A DNA stretch of 64,000 nucleotides from an uncultured Lentisphaeria bacterium (lineage in GTDB: Bacteria; Verrucomicrobiota; Lentisphaeria; Victivallales; UBA1829), in the NCBI GenBank assembly GCA_905197955.1, contig CAJKAR010000014.1, positions 28,745 to 92,744 of the forward strand, in the 5' to 3' direction. Made by a program: the position numbers and the translations under genes. Every line of letters begins with the position of its first letter. Position 1 is the first letter of the stretch. Below are positions 49,054 to 58,282 of this stretch, piece after piece. The notes under the pieces are model-generated. The model saw only the letters and a list, made by a program, of their open reading frames with translations. It made no database searches and had not been told where the DNA came from.

Positions 49054-50385
49054 ATGAACAGAAATCTTTTCCGGAAAAATGCAATGCTCAAAGCGGCATC
49101 GCCATTTGAGTTGAATCGTCAGCTTTCGATTTTCAACGGGCGCGAAGCGCTGGCACTTCTGGTGCTGGGAATCACGGTGATTGCTCTGCTGGCATGGGGA
49201 ATTCTCGGCGTGATTTACGAACGGGTCAGCGGAAGCGGCATTGTGATGCTGCAAAGTCAGTTCGATACAATTCAGGCGCCCGCCGGAGGAGTGCTGATCT
49301 CCTTTGACATTGAAACGGGAGATTTTGTCAAGCGCGGGCAGATGGTCGGACGGCTCTATTCGTTTGCCGATCTGGAAAATCTGAGGGAGAACTTTCAGAA
49401 ATTGAAAATGCTCCAGAGCAATCTGGAGGAGGTGCGCCGTCATACCGAAGGTCTCCAGAAAGGAAACCGGACCCATATCCGGAACATGACCGGAGTGCTG
49501 GATGAAACAGTCAAACGGCTCGACAAGGAACTGGAATGGCTCGGGGAGTTCGTGAAAAAGGGGAAAGCCCTTGCCGAACGCGGCGCAATCTCGCAGAAAC
49601 AGTGGCACGAGTATCAGGAACAGTATCATACCAAGCTCAAAAACCGTTCGGATTACCTGCTCAAAAAACTGGAGGAAAGCAATTCGTTTTCCGAGACGGA
49701 ATTCACTCTTGCCAAAGAGGTTATGTCGATGGAGGCCGAAGTGAAGTCGGCTTTGTTCGAAGTCGAGCAGCTCCGCAACAAACTGGAATACAATACACGG
49801 ATCGTGAGCACCCATTCCGGAACCGTGACCAGCGTTAACTATACGCCGGGCTCCATTGTGACGGCGGAAGCGACGCTCGCCAGCCTGATCGACCTCGATG
49901 ACGAAACCGATGAAACCTGGGAACTTTATGCCTATTTTTCCGTTGCCGACAGTAAAAAGATCCGTCCCGGAATGAGCGCGATCATAACACCTTCCTCGGT
50001 CAAAGCCGAACGCGACGGTTCCATTCGCGGCACCGTCACCCATGTCGGCACTTACATCCTTCCGGTGGAATCCATTGACCGCACATTTCGCAATGCTGCG
50101 TTTGCCCAGTATCTGCTCAAGGAATGTGCGAATATGCCGGTCGAGGTCCGCATTCTGATGTCCCGGGATCGGAACTCCCCGAACGGTTTCCGCTGGACCT
50201 CCGGTTCTGGACCGGATATCAGAATCACTGCGGGAACTCTCTGTTCCGCCAGTGTGGTCGTGGAGAAGGATCCGCCGCTTGAATTGGTTTTTTCCGGACT
50301 GCGCAAATTCATGTTCGGCAGGGGCGTCATGGAAGAGTTCCAGTTGAAAAATGCCCGGACCGGCGCAGGAGGATCCGCCGAATGA
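49054..50385 (+). CDS. NHLP-system HlyD-type secretion protein
   Basis: 443 residues. A single N-terminal membrane helix (LALLVLGITVIALLAWGILGVIY, residues ~32-55) and a biotinyl-lipoyl-like half (IQAPAGGVLISFDIETGDFVKRGQMVG) are followed by a long coiled coil (about 95-240) and the second half motif (IVSTHSGTVTSVNYTPGSIV). This is the membrane-fusion protein of NHLP exporters (NHLM_micro_HlyD-type). It should bridge the ABC exporter at the inner membrane to an outer-membrane channel, not encoded here. Ends in an ATGA overlap with the peptidase-ABC gene. Confidence 0.9.
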   Translation: MNRNLFRKNAMLKAASPFELNRQLSIFNGREALALLVLGITVIALLAWGILGVIYERVSGSGIVMLQSQFDTIQAPAGGVLISFDIETGDFVKRGQMVGRLYSFADLENLRENFQKLKMLQSNLEEVRRHTEGLQKGNRTHIRNMTGVLDETVKRLDKELEWLGEFVKKGKALAERGAISQKQWHEYQEQYHTKLKNRSDYLLKKLEESNSFSETEFTLAKEVMSMEAEVKSALFEVEQLRNKLEYNTRIVSTHSGTVTSVNYTPGSIVTAEATLASLIDLDDETDETWELYAYFSVADSKKIRPGMSAIITPSSVKAERDGSIRGTVTHVGTYILPVESIDRTFRNAAFAQYLLKECANMPVEVRILMSRDRNSPNGFRWTSGSGPDIRITAGTLCSASVVVEKDPPLELVFSGLRKFMFGRGVMEEFQLKNARTGAGGSAE

Positions 50386-52544
50386 TCTTCCGGAAGAAGC
50401 GGGTTGACTGCCCGATGGTTCTGCAGATGGAGGCCGCTGAATGCGGCGCCGCTGCGCTGTCAATGGTGATGTCGTACCACGGAGTGATTGTTCCGCTGGA
50501 ACGTCTCCGTGATGAATGCGGCGTTTCCCGCGACGGCAGCAAGGCGTCCAGTCTGCTCAAAGTCGCCCGCAGCTACCATTTCAAAGCGCAGGGGTATCGG
50601 GAGGAGGAACTCGATGCGCTGAATCATCACGCTCTGCCCATGATCCTGTTCTGGAATTTCAATCATTTTGTGGTTTACACGGGGCGCAAAGGCAGAAAGT
50701 TCTGCATCAATGATCCGGCGCTCGGGCCCCGGCTGGTGGATGCCAGGGAAATGGATGAATCTTTCAGCGGTGTGCTGCTGGAATTTTCGCCGGGGGAAGA
50801 GTTCCGGCGTCTCGGACGGAACACCTCGCTTGCCGGCGCGCTCTGGAACCGTCTTGCCGGATGCCGCGGACTCTTTTTCCTTCTGCTGCTGACGGGGCTT
50901 CTGCTTGTTCCGGGAAATCTGCTGACCCCGAACCTGTCAAAGATTTTCATCGACAACTTTATGATCGACAAGTTTTACAACTGGGGAACCCCGCTGATCT
51001 CTCTGGCTCTGCTGACTCTGCTGGTGACGCTCTTCCTGACCTGGATTCAGTGCAACGGACTGGTCCGGCTGAACTTGAAAGTGGCTCTGACGGGATCTGC
51101 GGCATTCCTGTTCCGGGTTCTGCATCTGCCGGTCAGCTTTTTCTCCAGCCGCCAGAGCGGAGAGCTGGCGACCCGTGTTCAACTGAACGACCGTGTCGCG
51201 GCATTCCTTTCCGAACAGCTTGCCGCCAATCTGCTCAGCCTGATCACGCTTTTGTTCTATGCTGTGGTCATGTTCTGCTATGACGCCGTTCTCGGAACTC
51301 TGGCTGCCGTGATGGGCGCCATGATTCTGCTGCTGCTTCAGCGGAAACTGAAATCCCGGAAACTTCTCGGACAGAGCATCCAGCTGGATACCGGAATGCT
51401 CTACGGCACGACTACTTCCGGAGTGATGCTCATTGAAACACTGAAGGCCTCGGGCGGCGAAAATGATTTCTTTTCCACCTGGAGCGGATTCCAGGCAAGA
51501 AGTCTGCTCGGACGGCAGAAACTGGAGGTTTCCACCGTCCAGCTCGGCACCTTGCCGAACAGTATTCAAAAGCTCACGGTGGCTCTGGTTACCGGGCTGG
51601 GGGCTTTGCGGATTCTGGCGGGCAGTATGACCGGGGGAGCGTATCTGGTCTTTCAGTTGATTCTCGGCTACTTCTTTGCTCCCCTTGAGCAGCTTGTGAA
51701 CATTGGCAATTCCCTTCAGGAGATCGACGCAGGACTGAAACGCCTTGATGATGTCATGTCCTGCCGCGAAGACCCTTATACGCTTCAGGAGCGTTCCGCC
51801 CGGACAGCGGAATGCAAACCGAAACTGGAGGGACGTCTGGAACTGCGCAGCATCACGTTCGGGTACAATCCGACGGCGGAACCGATTCTGCGCAACTTTA
51901 GTCTGACGGTGAACCCGGGAGAGCGGATTGCACTTGTCGGCGCCTCCGGTTCCGGCAAATCCACGGTGGCAAAGCTGATCGCGGGACTCTATCAGCCCTG
52001 GAGCGGAGAAATCCGATTCGACGGCAAACCGCGCGAATTCTACTCCCATACCGAACTTTTCAACTCCTTTGCGATGGTCGATCAGGATATTTTCCTCTTC
52101 CGCGGCACCATCTGCGACAATCTGACCATGTTCAACCGTTCTGTCCCGATGGCCGACATCGAACAGGCTGCACGCGATGCCTGCATCCACAATCAGATCG
52201 CCGCACGCAGTTTCGGCTACTTTTCGGAAGCCGGCGAGAGCGGCAGCAATTTCAGTGGTGGAGAACGCCAGCGGCTCGAAATCGCACGGGCGCTTGTCTC
52301 GAATCCCACAATCCTTCTTCTGGACGAGGCAACCAGCGCCCTTGATCCTGAAACCGAACTGCAAATCGACCGCAATCTCCGCCGTCGCGGATGCAGCTGC
52401 ATTATCATAGCTCACCGACTCAGCACGATCCGGGATGCCGACCGGATTGTGGTGCTCGAACACGGCGAGATCGTCGAATCCGGAACCCACGAGGAACTGC
52501 TGGCAAAGGGTGGCTTTTATGCTCGCCTCCTCGCAACTATCTGA
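50382..52544 (+). CDS. NHLP-family bacteriocin-type ABC exporter with C39 peptidase
   Basis: 720 residues. The N-terminal C39 peptidase has Q15 and C21 (LQMEAAECGAAAL), H95 (WNFNHFVVY) and D111 (INDPALG), all catalytic positions kept. It should cut the four leaders after their GG/AG. Six membrane helices cover ~150-440. The ATPase has Walker A GASGSGKST (~520), signature NFSGGERQRLEIARAL and Walker B LLLDEATSALD. Matches the NHLM_micro_ABC1 type (peptidase/permease/ATPase). Probably pairs with the second ABC protein at 52556. The start overlaps the HlyD stop (ATGA). Confidence 0.93.
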   Translation: MIFRKKRVDCPMVLQMEAAECGAAALSMVMSYHGVIVPLERLRDECGVSRDGSKASSLLKVARSYHFKAQGYREEELDALNHHALPMILFWNFNHFVVYTGRKGRKFCINDPALGPRLVDAREMDESFSGVLLEFSPGEEFRRLGRNTSLAGALWNRLAGCRGLFFLLLLTGLLLVPGNLLTPNLSKIFIDNFMIDKFYNWGTPLISLALLTLLVTLFLTWIQCNGLVRLNLKVALTGSAAFLFRVLHLPVSFFSSRQSGELATRVQLNDRVAAFLSEQLAANLLSLITLLFYAVVMFCYDAVLGTLAAVMGAMILLLLQRKLKSRKLLGQSIQLDTGMLYGTTTSGVMLIETLKASGGENDFFSTWSGFQARSLLGRQKLEVSTVQLGTLPNSIQKLTVALVTGLGALRILAGSMTGGAYLVFQLILGYFFAPLEQLVNIGNSLQEIDAGLKRLDDVMSCREDPYTLQERSARTAECKPKLEGRLELRSITFGYNPTAEPILRNFSLTVNPGERIALVGASGSGKSTVAKLIAGLYQPWSGEIRFDGKPREFYSHTELFNSFAMVDQDIFLFRGTICDNLTMFNRSVPMADIEQAARDACIHNQIAARSFGYFSEAGESGSNFSGGERQRLEIARALVSNPTILLLDEATSALDPETELQIDRNLRRRGCSCIIIAHRLSTIRDADRIVVLEHGEIVESGTHEELLAKGGFYARLLATI

Positions 52545-52555
52545 GATACAATAAG

Positions 52556-55276
52556 ATGAGAATAGACCGCATCGAACAACTTCTGAAAGCCATTGCACTG
52601 GAAGATCTGGCCTTTTCCGGTCGCTACATCCCGCTGGACAACCCCGATATGTGCTGGGTTGTCCTTTCCGGCGCTCTGGATCTCTTTTCGGCGCATGTGG
52701 ATCCGGATGGTTCCTGCGGAGCCAAACTGCCGCTTGGTTCGGGAGATTGTCCCATGCACAGTGTGATCCCCGGTACCGCATCCGCTCCGGAGGGGGAGGG
52801 CAGACGAATTCTTCTTGCGATGCCGCTGCCCGGTACCCGCGTTCTGAAAATCCCCTCTACCGCGCTGGAAGCTCTTTGCCGCAGGGAGGGGGAACTGGCG
52901 GAGTTCCGGATTGCCGGTCTTGCTCTCTGGCTCGAAAGTCTCGGGGAAACGATCGGGGACAGGACGGGAATCGAGGAGCAGGCGGAAGCATTTCGGCGTG
53001 CTCTTCCGGACCGCTGTGTACAGGATGCCCGCCGGAAACTGAAGAGGGAAGAAGAGCACCTCCATGCAAAATTCCGTGAAAAAGAGGAGAACCTTCGAAA
53101 CGCTCTGAGCTGGATCAGCAATGCGCTGCGCCCGAAGGAGCGCTTCCATCTGCCGCCGCAGACGGGGAATGCCCTTTTTGATGCGTGTGCCGCTGTCGGA
53201 TACCGAATGGGACTGGAGCTGCGGTTTCCTGGAAAACAGTTCTTCTCTGCGGATGACTCGCCGGAAGATCGAATTCTCCGGATCTGCGACTGCAATCAGA
53301 TCCGATGCCGGAAAATTGAGCTTTCCCATGGCTGGGAAGGGCAGGATTTCACACCCTTTGTCTCGTTCCGGAGCGAGTCCGGCGATCCGGTTGCCCTGCT
53401 TGGCCGAAGTGGAGACGACGTGCGCATTTTCGATCCGGCGGAAGCGCGAATCCGCCGGTTCACCCGGCAGGATGGCGAAACTCTGTCGAAAGAGGGATGG
53501 TGTTTCTATACTCCCTTTGCCCAGGGGCGGATTACGGCTGGAAAACTTCTGGCATTGATGTTTCGGGGTGCACGCGGGGATTTGTCCACGCTGCTTCGTC
53601 TGATGCTGATCGGTGCCTTTCTGAGTATGGCGGTACCGATCATCAACGGTGTGATTTTCGGAACCGTAATTCCGACAGCGGACCGGGTGCTGCTCATGCA
53701 GCTTTTCGGAATTTCCCTGCTGTTTGCTGTAACGCAGGGGATCTTCGAGTATGTGGAATCCATTGCCATTCTGAGGATTCATGTACGTGCGGAAAATACG
53801 CTTCAGGCGGCGGTGTGGGATCGTCTCCTGAACCTGCCGGTTCGTTTCTTCCGGATGTTCAGTGTAGGAGATCTTTCCATTCGCAGTCTGGGAATCATGC
53901 AGATCGGCGAGATTTTATCGGTATCCACCATCAAGTCGGTCGTCGCCGGATTTTTCTGTTTTCCCTCCCTGATTCTGATGCTCTACTACGATCTGCTTCT
54001 TGGAGTGATCTCTCTGCTGATTCTGCTGGCGGTGCTGGGGATTTTTGCCGTGGTGGCCGTGCTGATGGTACATCGTCATGTGCGAATTCTTGCCGCGGAA
54101 GGCGAGTTGAACGGAGAACTGGTGCAGTTTTTCAACGGGATCTCCAAAATTCGCACTGCGGGAGCGGAGAATGCGGTATTTGCGCATTGGGCAAAGAACT
54201 TCAGCGCGAAAAAACAGATTTACCGATCTTTTGCGAACTGCCGCAGTTTTGCGACGATTGTAAATGCGGTTATTCCGGTTCTGACCATCGGTACGGTGAT
54301 TTCGATAGTCACCTGGCAGTATTTTCACGCAAAAGATGCGGCGGAACTGATGAATTCCGCCGACTTTGTCAGTTTTGTCTCTGCGCTGGGGATCGTCAGC
54401 ACAGCGGTGGGACAGATGATTATGGCATTGCTTTCCGCGGTCAGTGCGATTCCGGTCTATCGGCGTCTGCGGCCGATTCTGGACGCGGAACCGGAAAATA
54501 ACGTTGCCAAACCGCCGCCGGGAAAACTTTCCGGAGCGATTGATGTCCGAAACATCTCATTCCGCTATGGACCGGACCAGCCGCAGATCCTCTCCGGGCT
54601 CTCCATGGAAGTTCATCCGGGAGAATTCGTTGCTGTTGTAGGGGAATCCGGTTCCGGCAAGTCTACTCTTCTGCGGCTGCTGCTCGGTTTTGAAACTCCT
54701 TCCGCCGGCAGTATTGCATACGACGGACAGGATGTCAGTCATGTGAATCTGCATTTGCTGCGTGCCCGGATCGGGGTTGTTCTTCAGGACAGCCGTCTGC
54801 TGCCGGATTCGGTCCTGCGCAACATCATCGGCAACTCCGGGAAGCTGACCATCGACGACGCTTGGGAGGCGGCGCGTCTTGCCGGCTGCGAACAGGATAT
54901 CCGCGAAATGCCGATGGGAATGCATACCATGCTTTCCGCCGGCGGCGGTTCTGTCTCCGGCGGACAGCGGCAACGCATTCTGATCGCACGGGCTCTGGCG
55001 AAGAAGCCTGCCCTCCTGCTGATGGATGAGGCAACCAGCGCTCTCGACAACGAAACGCAGGCGGTGGTCAGCCGTGGAATCGCGGAACTCAAAGTTTCAC
55101 GTCTGCTGATCGCTCACCGCCTCAGCACCGTTATGAATGCGGACCGGATCTATGTTCTGCACGAGGGGCGTATGGCCGAGTGCGGCGCCTATCAGCAACT
55201 GATGGAACAAAATGGAATCTTTGCGCGGCTTGCCCGGCGGCAGCTTGCGGAAAACGGAGAGGAATCCGAAAAATGA
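52556..55276 (+). CDS. NHLP-family ABC permease/ATPase subunit with long N-terminal regulatory part
   Basis: 906 residues from ATG 52556, 11 bases past the peptidase-ABC stop; the longer upstream frame overlaps that gene in another phase. The first ~340 residues hold a cyclic-nucleotide-binding-like beta domain (WVVLSGALDLFSAHV) and a coiled-coil/degenerate peptidase-like part (GRSGDDVRIFDPAEARIRRFTRQDGE), as in the NHLM_micro_ABC2 family. A membrane domain is followed by an ATPase with Walker A GESGSGKST (~696), signature SVSGGQRQRILIARAL and Walker B LLLMDEATSALDNE. It should form a heterodimeric exporter with the C39 protein. Overlaps the next gene by ATGA. Confidence 0.92.
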   Translation: MRIDRIEQLLKAIALEDLAFSGRYIPLDNPDMCWVVLSGALDLFSAHVDPDGSCGAKLPLGSGDCPMHSVIPGTASAPEGEGRRILLAMPLPGTRVLKIPSTALEALCRREGELAEFRIAGLALWLESLGETIGDRTGIEEQAEAFRRALPDRCVQDARRKLKREEEHLHAKFREKEENLRNALSWISNALRPKERFHLPPQTGNALFDACAAVGYRMGLELRFPGKQFFSADDSPEDRILRICDCNQIRCRKIELSHGWEGQDFTPFVSFRSESGDPVALLGRSGDDVRIFDPAEARIRRFTRQDGETLSKEGWCFYTPFAQGRITAGKLLALMFRGARGDLSTLLRLMLIGAFLSMAVPIINGVIFGTVIPTADRVLLMQLFGISLLFAVTQGIFEYVESIAILRIHVRAENTLQAAVWDRLLNLPVRFFRMFSVGDLSIRSLGIMQIGEILSVSTIKSVVAGFFCFPSLILMLYYDLLLGVISLLILLAVLGIFAVVAVLMVHRHVRILAAEGELNGELVQFFNGISKIRTAGAENAVFAHWAKNFSAKKQIYRSFANCRSFATIVNAVIPVLTIGTVISIVTWQYFHAKDAAELMNSADFVSFVSALGIVSTAVGQMIMALLSAVSAIPVYRRLRPILDAEPENNVAKPPPGKLSGAIDVRNISFRYGPDQPQILSGLSMEVHPGEFVAVVGESGSGKSTLLRLLLGFETPSAGSIAYDGQDVSHVNLHLLRARIGVVLQDSRLLPDSVLRNIIGNSGKLTIDDAWEAARLAGCEQDIREMPMGMHTMLSAGGGSVSGGQRQRILIARALAKKPALLLMDEATSALDNETQAVVSRGIAELKVSRLLIAHRLSTVMNADRIYVLHEGRMAECGAYQQLMEQNGIFARLARRQLAENGEESEK

Positions 55277-56532
55277 AGAAAAAATATGTATGGCTTTTTC
55301 TGCTGCTGACTCTTGCTGTGATTATAGTCGTCTTCCATTCGGAGATCGGCAGTTTTCTGCGGCACAATTTTACGGCGACTTTTGGCGAGCTTTTGTTCTC
55401 TGATCCGGTAAAACAGCGGACCGTTTATCTGAAAAAGCATCCGAAGATTCTGAATATCGCAGTTTTCGGTCCATGGAAATACTACGCCCGGAACGGATTT
55501 ATGCTCGACAAGGCGATTCAGCTGGCTTTCGATGAAGTGAACGCCGCCGGGGGGGTGCTCGGACGAAGCCTTCAGCCGGTCTGGGTGGACAATGAAAATT
55601 ACAGTACAATCGCTCAGGAAGACGCGGAAAAACTGGCTGCCGATCCCTCCATTTTCGCCGTGATCGGTCCGGTTACCTCAGGACGTGTCCTGCAATTTCA
55701 TGCCATTTTCGGTGATGCGGGGATTCCGGAAGTAGCGCCTCTGGCTCAAAGTACCCGAATCAATCGGGAAAAAAACAATCCTCTGCTTTTTATGCCTATT
55801 GCCTCCGATCTGGATGAGAGCAGAGCTCTGGCGGAATGGGCGGAAAAGAACAACCGCAACGGATTCCTCATCCTGAACGATGACAGCCGTTTCCCGATGA
55901 GCTACGGAAGTTGCGTGGAACAAGCCTTTTATGACAGAAATCTTCAGGTTTACGGCAGGGTCCTTTTCGATCAGAACAGCAGCAGAAACTACATCCGCGA
56001 TGAAGTCCTGAAATATCTGGAGTACTTCCCCGTGCAGAACATCATTTATCTGACCAAAACCGGCGATGCTTCCGATTATGTCGATCTTGCGGAACGGGTC
56101 TTCGCACGGCTGCCGGAAGGAACTCTCTACTTTAACGAATTTACATCGCTGAATCGTCTCCTGAAAGTTCACCGGAATCGGGACCGGATTTACATGCCGG
56201 CGGCAATCCCCTTGAAAAAAGAATTTTATCCAACATTGCGCAAGTTTTTGAAAATCAATGGATATGAACGAGATTTCCTGTCACTGATTGCCTATCGTTC
56301 CATCCATATTTTTGCCGATGCAGTCCGCCAGACCGGAGCGCTGCTTCCCATGAAAATCGCTGATACCATGCGCAAGGGGGTTATGAAAACTCCATTGGGG
56401 GATTTCCGATTTTCCCCCCATGGGTTTGAAGCGAATCCTCCCCTGGAAATTCTTTCTCTGGAGAAATTGGATGAACAGTGGAAGGCTGTCGAAGCAGAAG
56501 CTGTTTCATCCGGGAATGCATCCTCTTTCTGA
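55273..56532 (+). CDS. Membrane-anchored LivJ-type substrate-binding protein of the RiPP operon
   Basis: 419 residues from ATG 55273 (ATGA overlap with the exporter). One N-terminal hydrophobic helix (YVWLFLLLTLAVIIVVF) with no clear cleavage site, then a type I periplasmic binding protein: LNIAVFGPWKYYARNGFMLDKAIQLAFDEVNAAGGVLGR, then FAVIGPVTSGRVLQFHAIFGDAGIPEVAP and GFLILNDDSRFPMSYG. This is the Leu/Ile/Val-binding family, but no Liv permease is present. Tight coupling to the exporter suggests it binds the RiPP product (self-protection or export coupling) or senses a signal. Its function is inferred from context only. Confidence 0.8.
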   Translation: MKKKYVWLFLLLTLAVIIVVFHSEIGSFLRHNFTATFGELLFSDPVKQRTVYLKKHPKILNIAVFGPWKYYARNGFMLDKAIQLAFDEVNAAGGVLGRSLQPVWVDNENYSTIAQEDAEKLAADPSIFAVIGPVTSGRVLQFHAIFGDAGIPEVAPLAQSTRINREKNNPLLFMPIASDLDESRALAEWAEKNNRNGFLILNDDSRFPMSYGSCVEQAFYDRNLQVYGRVLFDQNSSRNYIRDEVLKYLEYFPVQNIIYLTKTGDASDYVDLAERVFARLPEGTLYFNEFTSLNRLLKVHRNRDRIYMPAAIPLKKEFYPTLRKFLKINGYERDFLSLIAYRSIHIFADAVRQTGALLPMKIADTMRKGVMKTPLGDFRFSPHGFEANPPLEILSLEKLDEQWKAVEAEAVSSGNASSF

Positions 56533-56866
56533 TTTTCTTTATGTAATTTTATGATAATCAAACAGATGCAACTTTTTTAATCTCACGGGTCTGTAATCAG
56601 GAATTCTTTGATATTCTTGCATAATTCTGTTGCAGATTCATTATATCTCCAGATTATAACAGGAGTAAAGAGTTATTTCGTTTCATCCCGGAGGAAGTGA
56701 ATGGAATGAGAATATTCGTAATGTATTCTATTGCAAAGTGTTAATATGTTATTGCGTATGCTGGAAACTGTATTTGCAGGAAGGTACTGAATGTTCCCGC
56801 AGTTTTAAATTTTCCGATGGTTGAAGAAACGATGTAAGGGGTTGAATTACAATAAATTAAGTATTC
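56533..56866. other. AT-rich region after the RiPP operon
   Basis: About 330 bases with no convincing gene and no strong rho-independent terminator. TATAAT-like sequences are frequent by composition alone. Confidence 0.3.
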
Positions 56867-57067
56867 TTATTTTAAAAAACGAAGAATATCTGTTTGCATC
56901 ATTTCTCCGGCGGCTTGCAGATGATCCAGGGTCTCCCAGTCGAGTTTTTGAATTTCCGGAATTGTATCCGGATCTGCCGGAAGATTCGGCATTTCTGGAA
57001 GCGGTTCCTGAAAAGACTGCATCATCTTCTGGTCGAAGAGATCCATTTTTTTATTTTTCCAATCCAT
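56867..57067 (-). CDS. Small hypothetical protein
   Basis: 66 residues from ATG 57067, preceded by AGAGGG. The sequence is hydrophilic and acidic (MDWKNKKMDLFDQKMMQSFQEPLPEMPNLPADPDTIPEIQKLDWETLDH and a Met-rich tail), with a coding-like third-position pattern (GAATCTTCCGGCAGATCCGG). No family recognised, no signal or membrane segment. It stands alone between the RiPP operon and the tRNA. It could be chance. Confidence 0.35.
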   Translation of the reverse strand: MDWKNKKMDLFDQKMMQSFQEPLPEMPNLPADPDTIPEIQKLDWETLDHLQAAGEMMQTDILRFLK

Positions 57068-57245
57068 CTCTTTATCCCTCTTTATCTTAAAAGCGTTTCT
57101 GAGAGAAAAAAGTTGCATCGGATCTTGTATTTTTTCCAAAATTCACGAAAAAATGATTCTGCTCGTCTTTGAACATATTCTATGGCAATGCAGAAAATAG
57201 GATCGAGGAATATTTTTCCATCCGAACATATTTTTTTGACTATAA

Positions 57246-57277
57246 AAATAAAAAGTCCAGCCGATGGACTGGACTTT
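57246..57277 (-). terminator. Rho-independent terminator of tRNA-Ala
   Basis: On the minus strand a perfect 9-bp stem (57269-57277 with 57252-57260, loop of 8) is followed by a T-rich run, 15 bases after the tRNA 3' end. Confidence 0.88.
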
Positions 57278-57291
57278 AGAAAAATTGAAAT

Positions 57292-57368
57292 TGGTGGAGC
57301 AGAAGGGAGTTGAACCCTCGACCTATACGATGCGAACGTATCGCTCTAGCCAACTGAGCTACTGCCCC
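57292..57368 (-). tRNA. tRNA-Ala (anticodon CGC), CCA encoded
   Basis: 77 bases on the minus strand including an encoded CCA. Acceptor GGGGCAG/CTGCTCC pairs fully, with the G3-U70 wobble that identifies tRNA-Ala. The D-stem is GCTC/GAGC, the anticodon stem ATACG/CGTAT closes a TTCGCAT loop with anticodon CGC (reads GCG), and the T-arm is GAGGG TTCAACT CCCTT (one G-T pair). Confidence 0.95.
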
Positions 57369-57390
57369 GTAATCAATCTGATAAAAAAGT

Positions 57391-57418
57391 AATATAGCCG
57401 GATTCTGAATAAATGCAA
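57391..57418 (-). promoter_or_regulatory. Promoter of tRNA-Ala
   Basis: TTGCAT (57413-57418) and TATATT (57391-57396) with a 16-base spacer on the minus strand, 22 bases upstream of the tRNA. Confidence 0.6.
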
Positions 57419-57526
57419 GCAGATTTCCTAAAAAAATTGCATCTTCTGTCTTTTATCCGGCTGCTTTATGAAAATTGATTTTCTTTGATCTCCATTAATC
57501 TGAGACAATGGTATTTTCCTTTGTCA

Positions 57527-58282
57527 TCAGGCTTCCGGGGCAAAGGTGAGTGTAATTGCCCACTGAGTGATTGTGCCTGCAGGATATTTTACATCGTCCT
57601 GAGTCCATTTTGCCGGAGGCGACACATAGAAGGAAAAATCTTTACCGCCCCATGTGCGGGAATCCATATAACTGATCGATTCCTCCTTGTCGGCAGCAAG
57701 GGTAAAGACGCCCTTTCCAGTCGAAAGCGCAATGGATTTTCCCTGGAGCTGAAAGGCTTTGTTGCAGGATTCCGGCAGGACTTCGAAACGTTCCTGTCCC
57801 ATTTTCGTAACGCACTTTACGCCGCGTCCGAAAAAGGCGGGCGGCATGGAAACAATAGTTTGAAAGAGATTGAAATTTGTCAGCAGGGGAACATTCAGCT
57901 TTGTCGTATTTCTGATCGTGATTTTGTTCGGGGTCAGCGTGATTTCCACTTTGTAATCGACGGCATCCTTCAGAACAGTATTTCCGAGTTTTGATTCGGT
58001 TGTCACCGTCATAGTCGTCCCGTCGCGTTTGCAGACGGCCTGACCGGTATAATCCCATCCCTGGAAGAAGCGCGCATCGTACTGTTTTGCATCTTTCGGC
58101 AAATGATATGCCCCATTCATCTGAATTTCTTTGCAGAGCAGCTGTCCTTTGTATTGCAGATTCTGGATCATTCCGTTTTTTGAGATCTGTGCACAGAACC
58201 CATCGCTGGTATAGTTTTCTGCGAAGAGTCCGGTTCCGGCGCTTAGAATCGCCGTGCAAAGGATTGTTTTCCATGCTTTCAT
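57527..58282 (-). CDS. Secreted beta-sandwich protein of unknown function, cassette F
   Basis: 251 residues with signal peptide (MKAWKTILCTAILSAGTGLFA). The rest reads as alternating beta strands (YKVEITLTPNKITIRNTTKLNVPLLTNFNLFQTIV, then TITQWAITLTFAPEA), similar in feel to galactose mutarotase-like or polysaccharide-lyase sandwich domains, but I recognise no family. Its start overlaps the GH2 stop (ATGA) and GGAGGT serves as ribosome site. Last gene of cassette F, probably an accessory binding protein for the same glycan. Confidence 0.7.
   Translation of the reverse strand: MKAWKTILCTAILSAGTGLFAENYTSDGFCAQISKNGMIQNLQYKGQLLCKEIQMNGAYHLPKDAKQYDARFFQGWDYTGQAVCKRDGTTMTVTTESKLGNTVLKDAVDYKVEITLTPNKITIRNTTKLNVPLLTNFNLFQTIVSMPPAFFGRGVKCVTKMGQERFEVLPESCNKAFQLQGKSIALSTGKGVFTLAADKEESISYMDSRTWGGKDFSFYVSPPAKWTQDDVKYPAGTITQWAITLTFAPEA

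Noticed and set aside
48565..50463. 632-codon minus-strand open frame
   Set aside because: Antisense to the B12 radical SAM and HlyD genes; no family features.
50937..52781. 614-codon minus-strand open frame
   Set aside because: Antisense to the peptidase-ABC exporter; shadow of codon bias.
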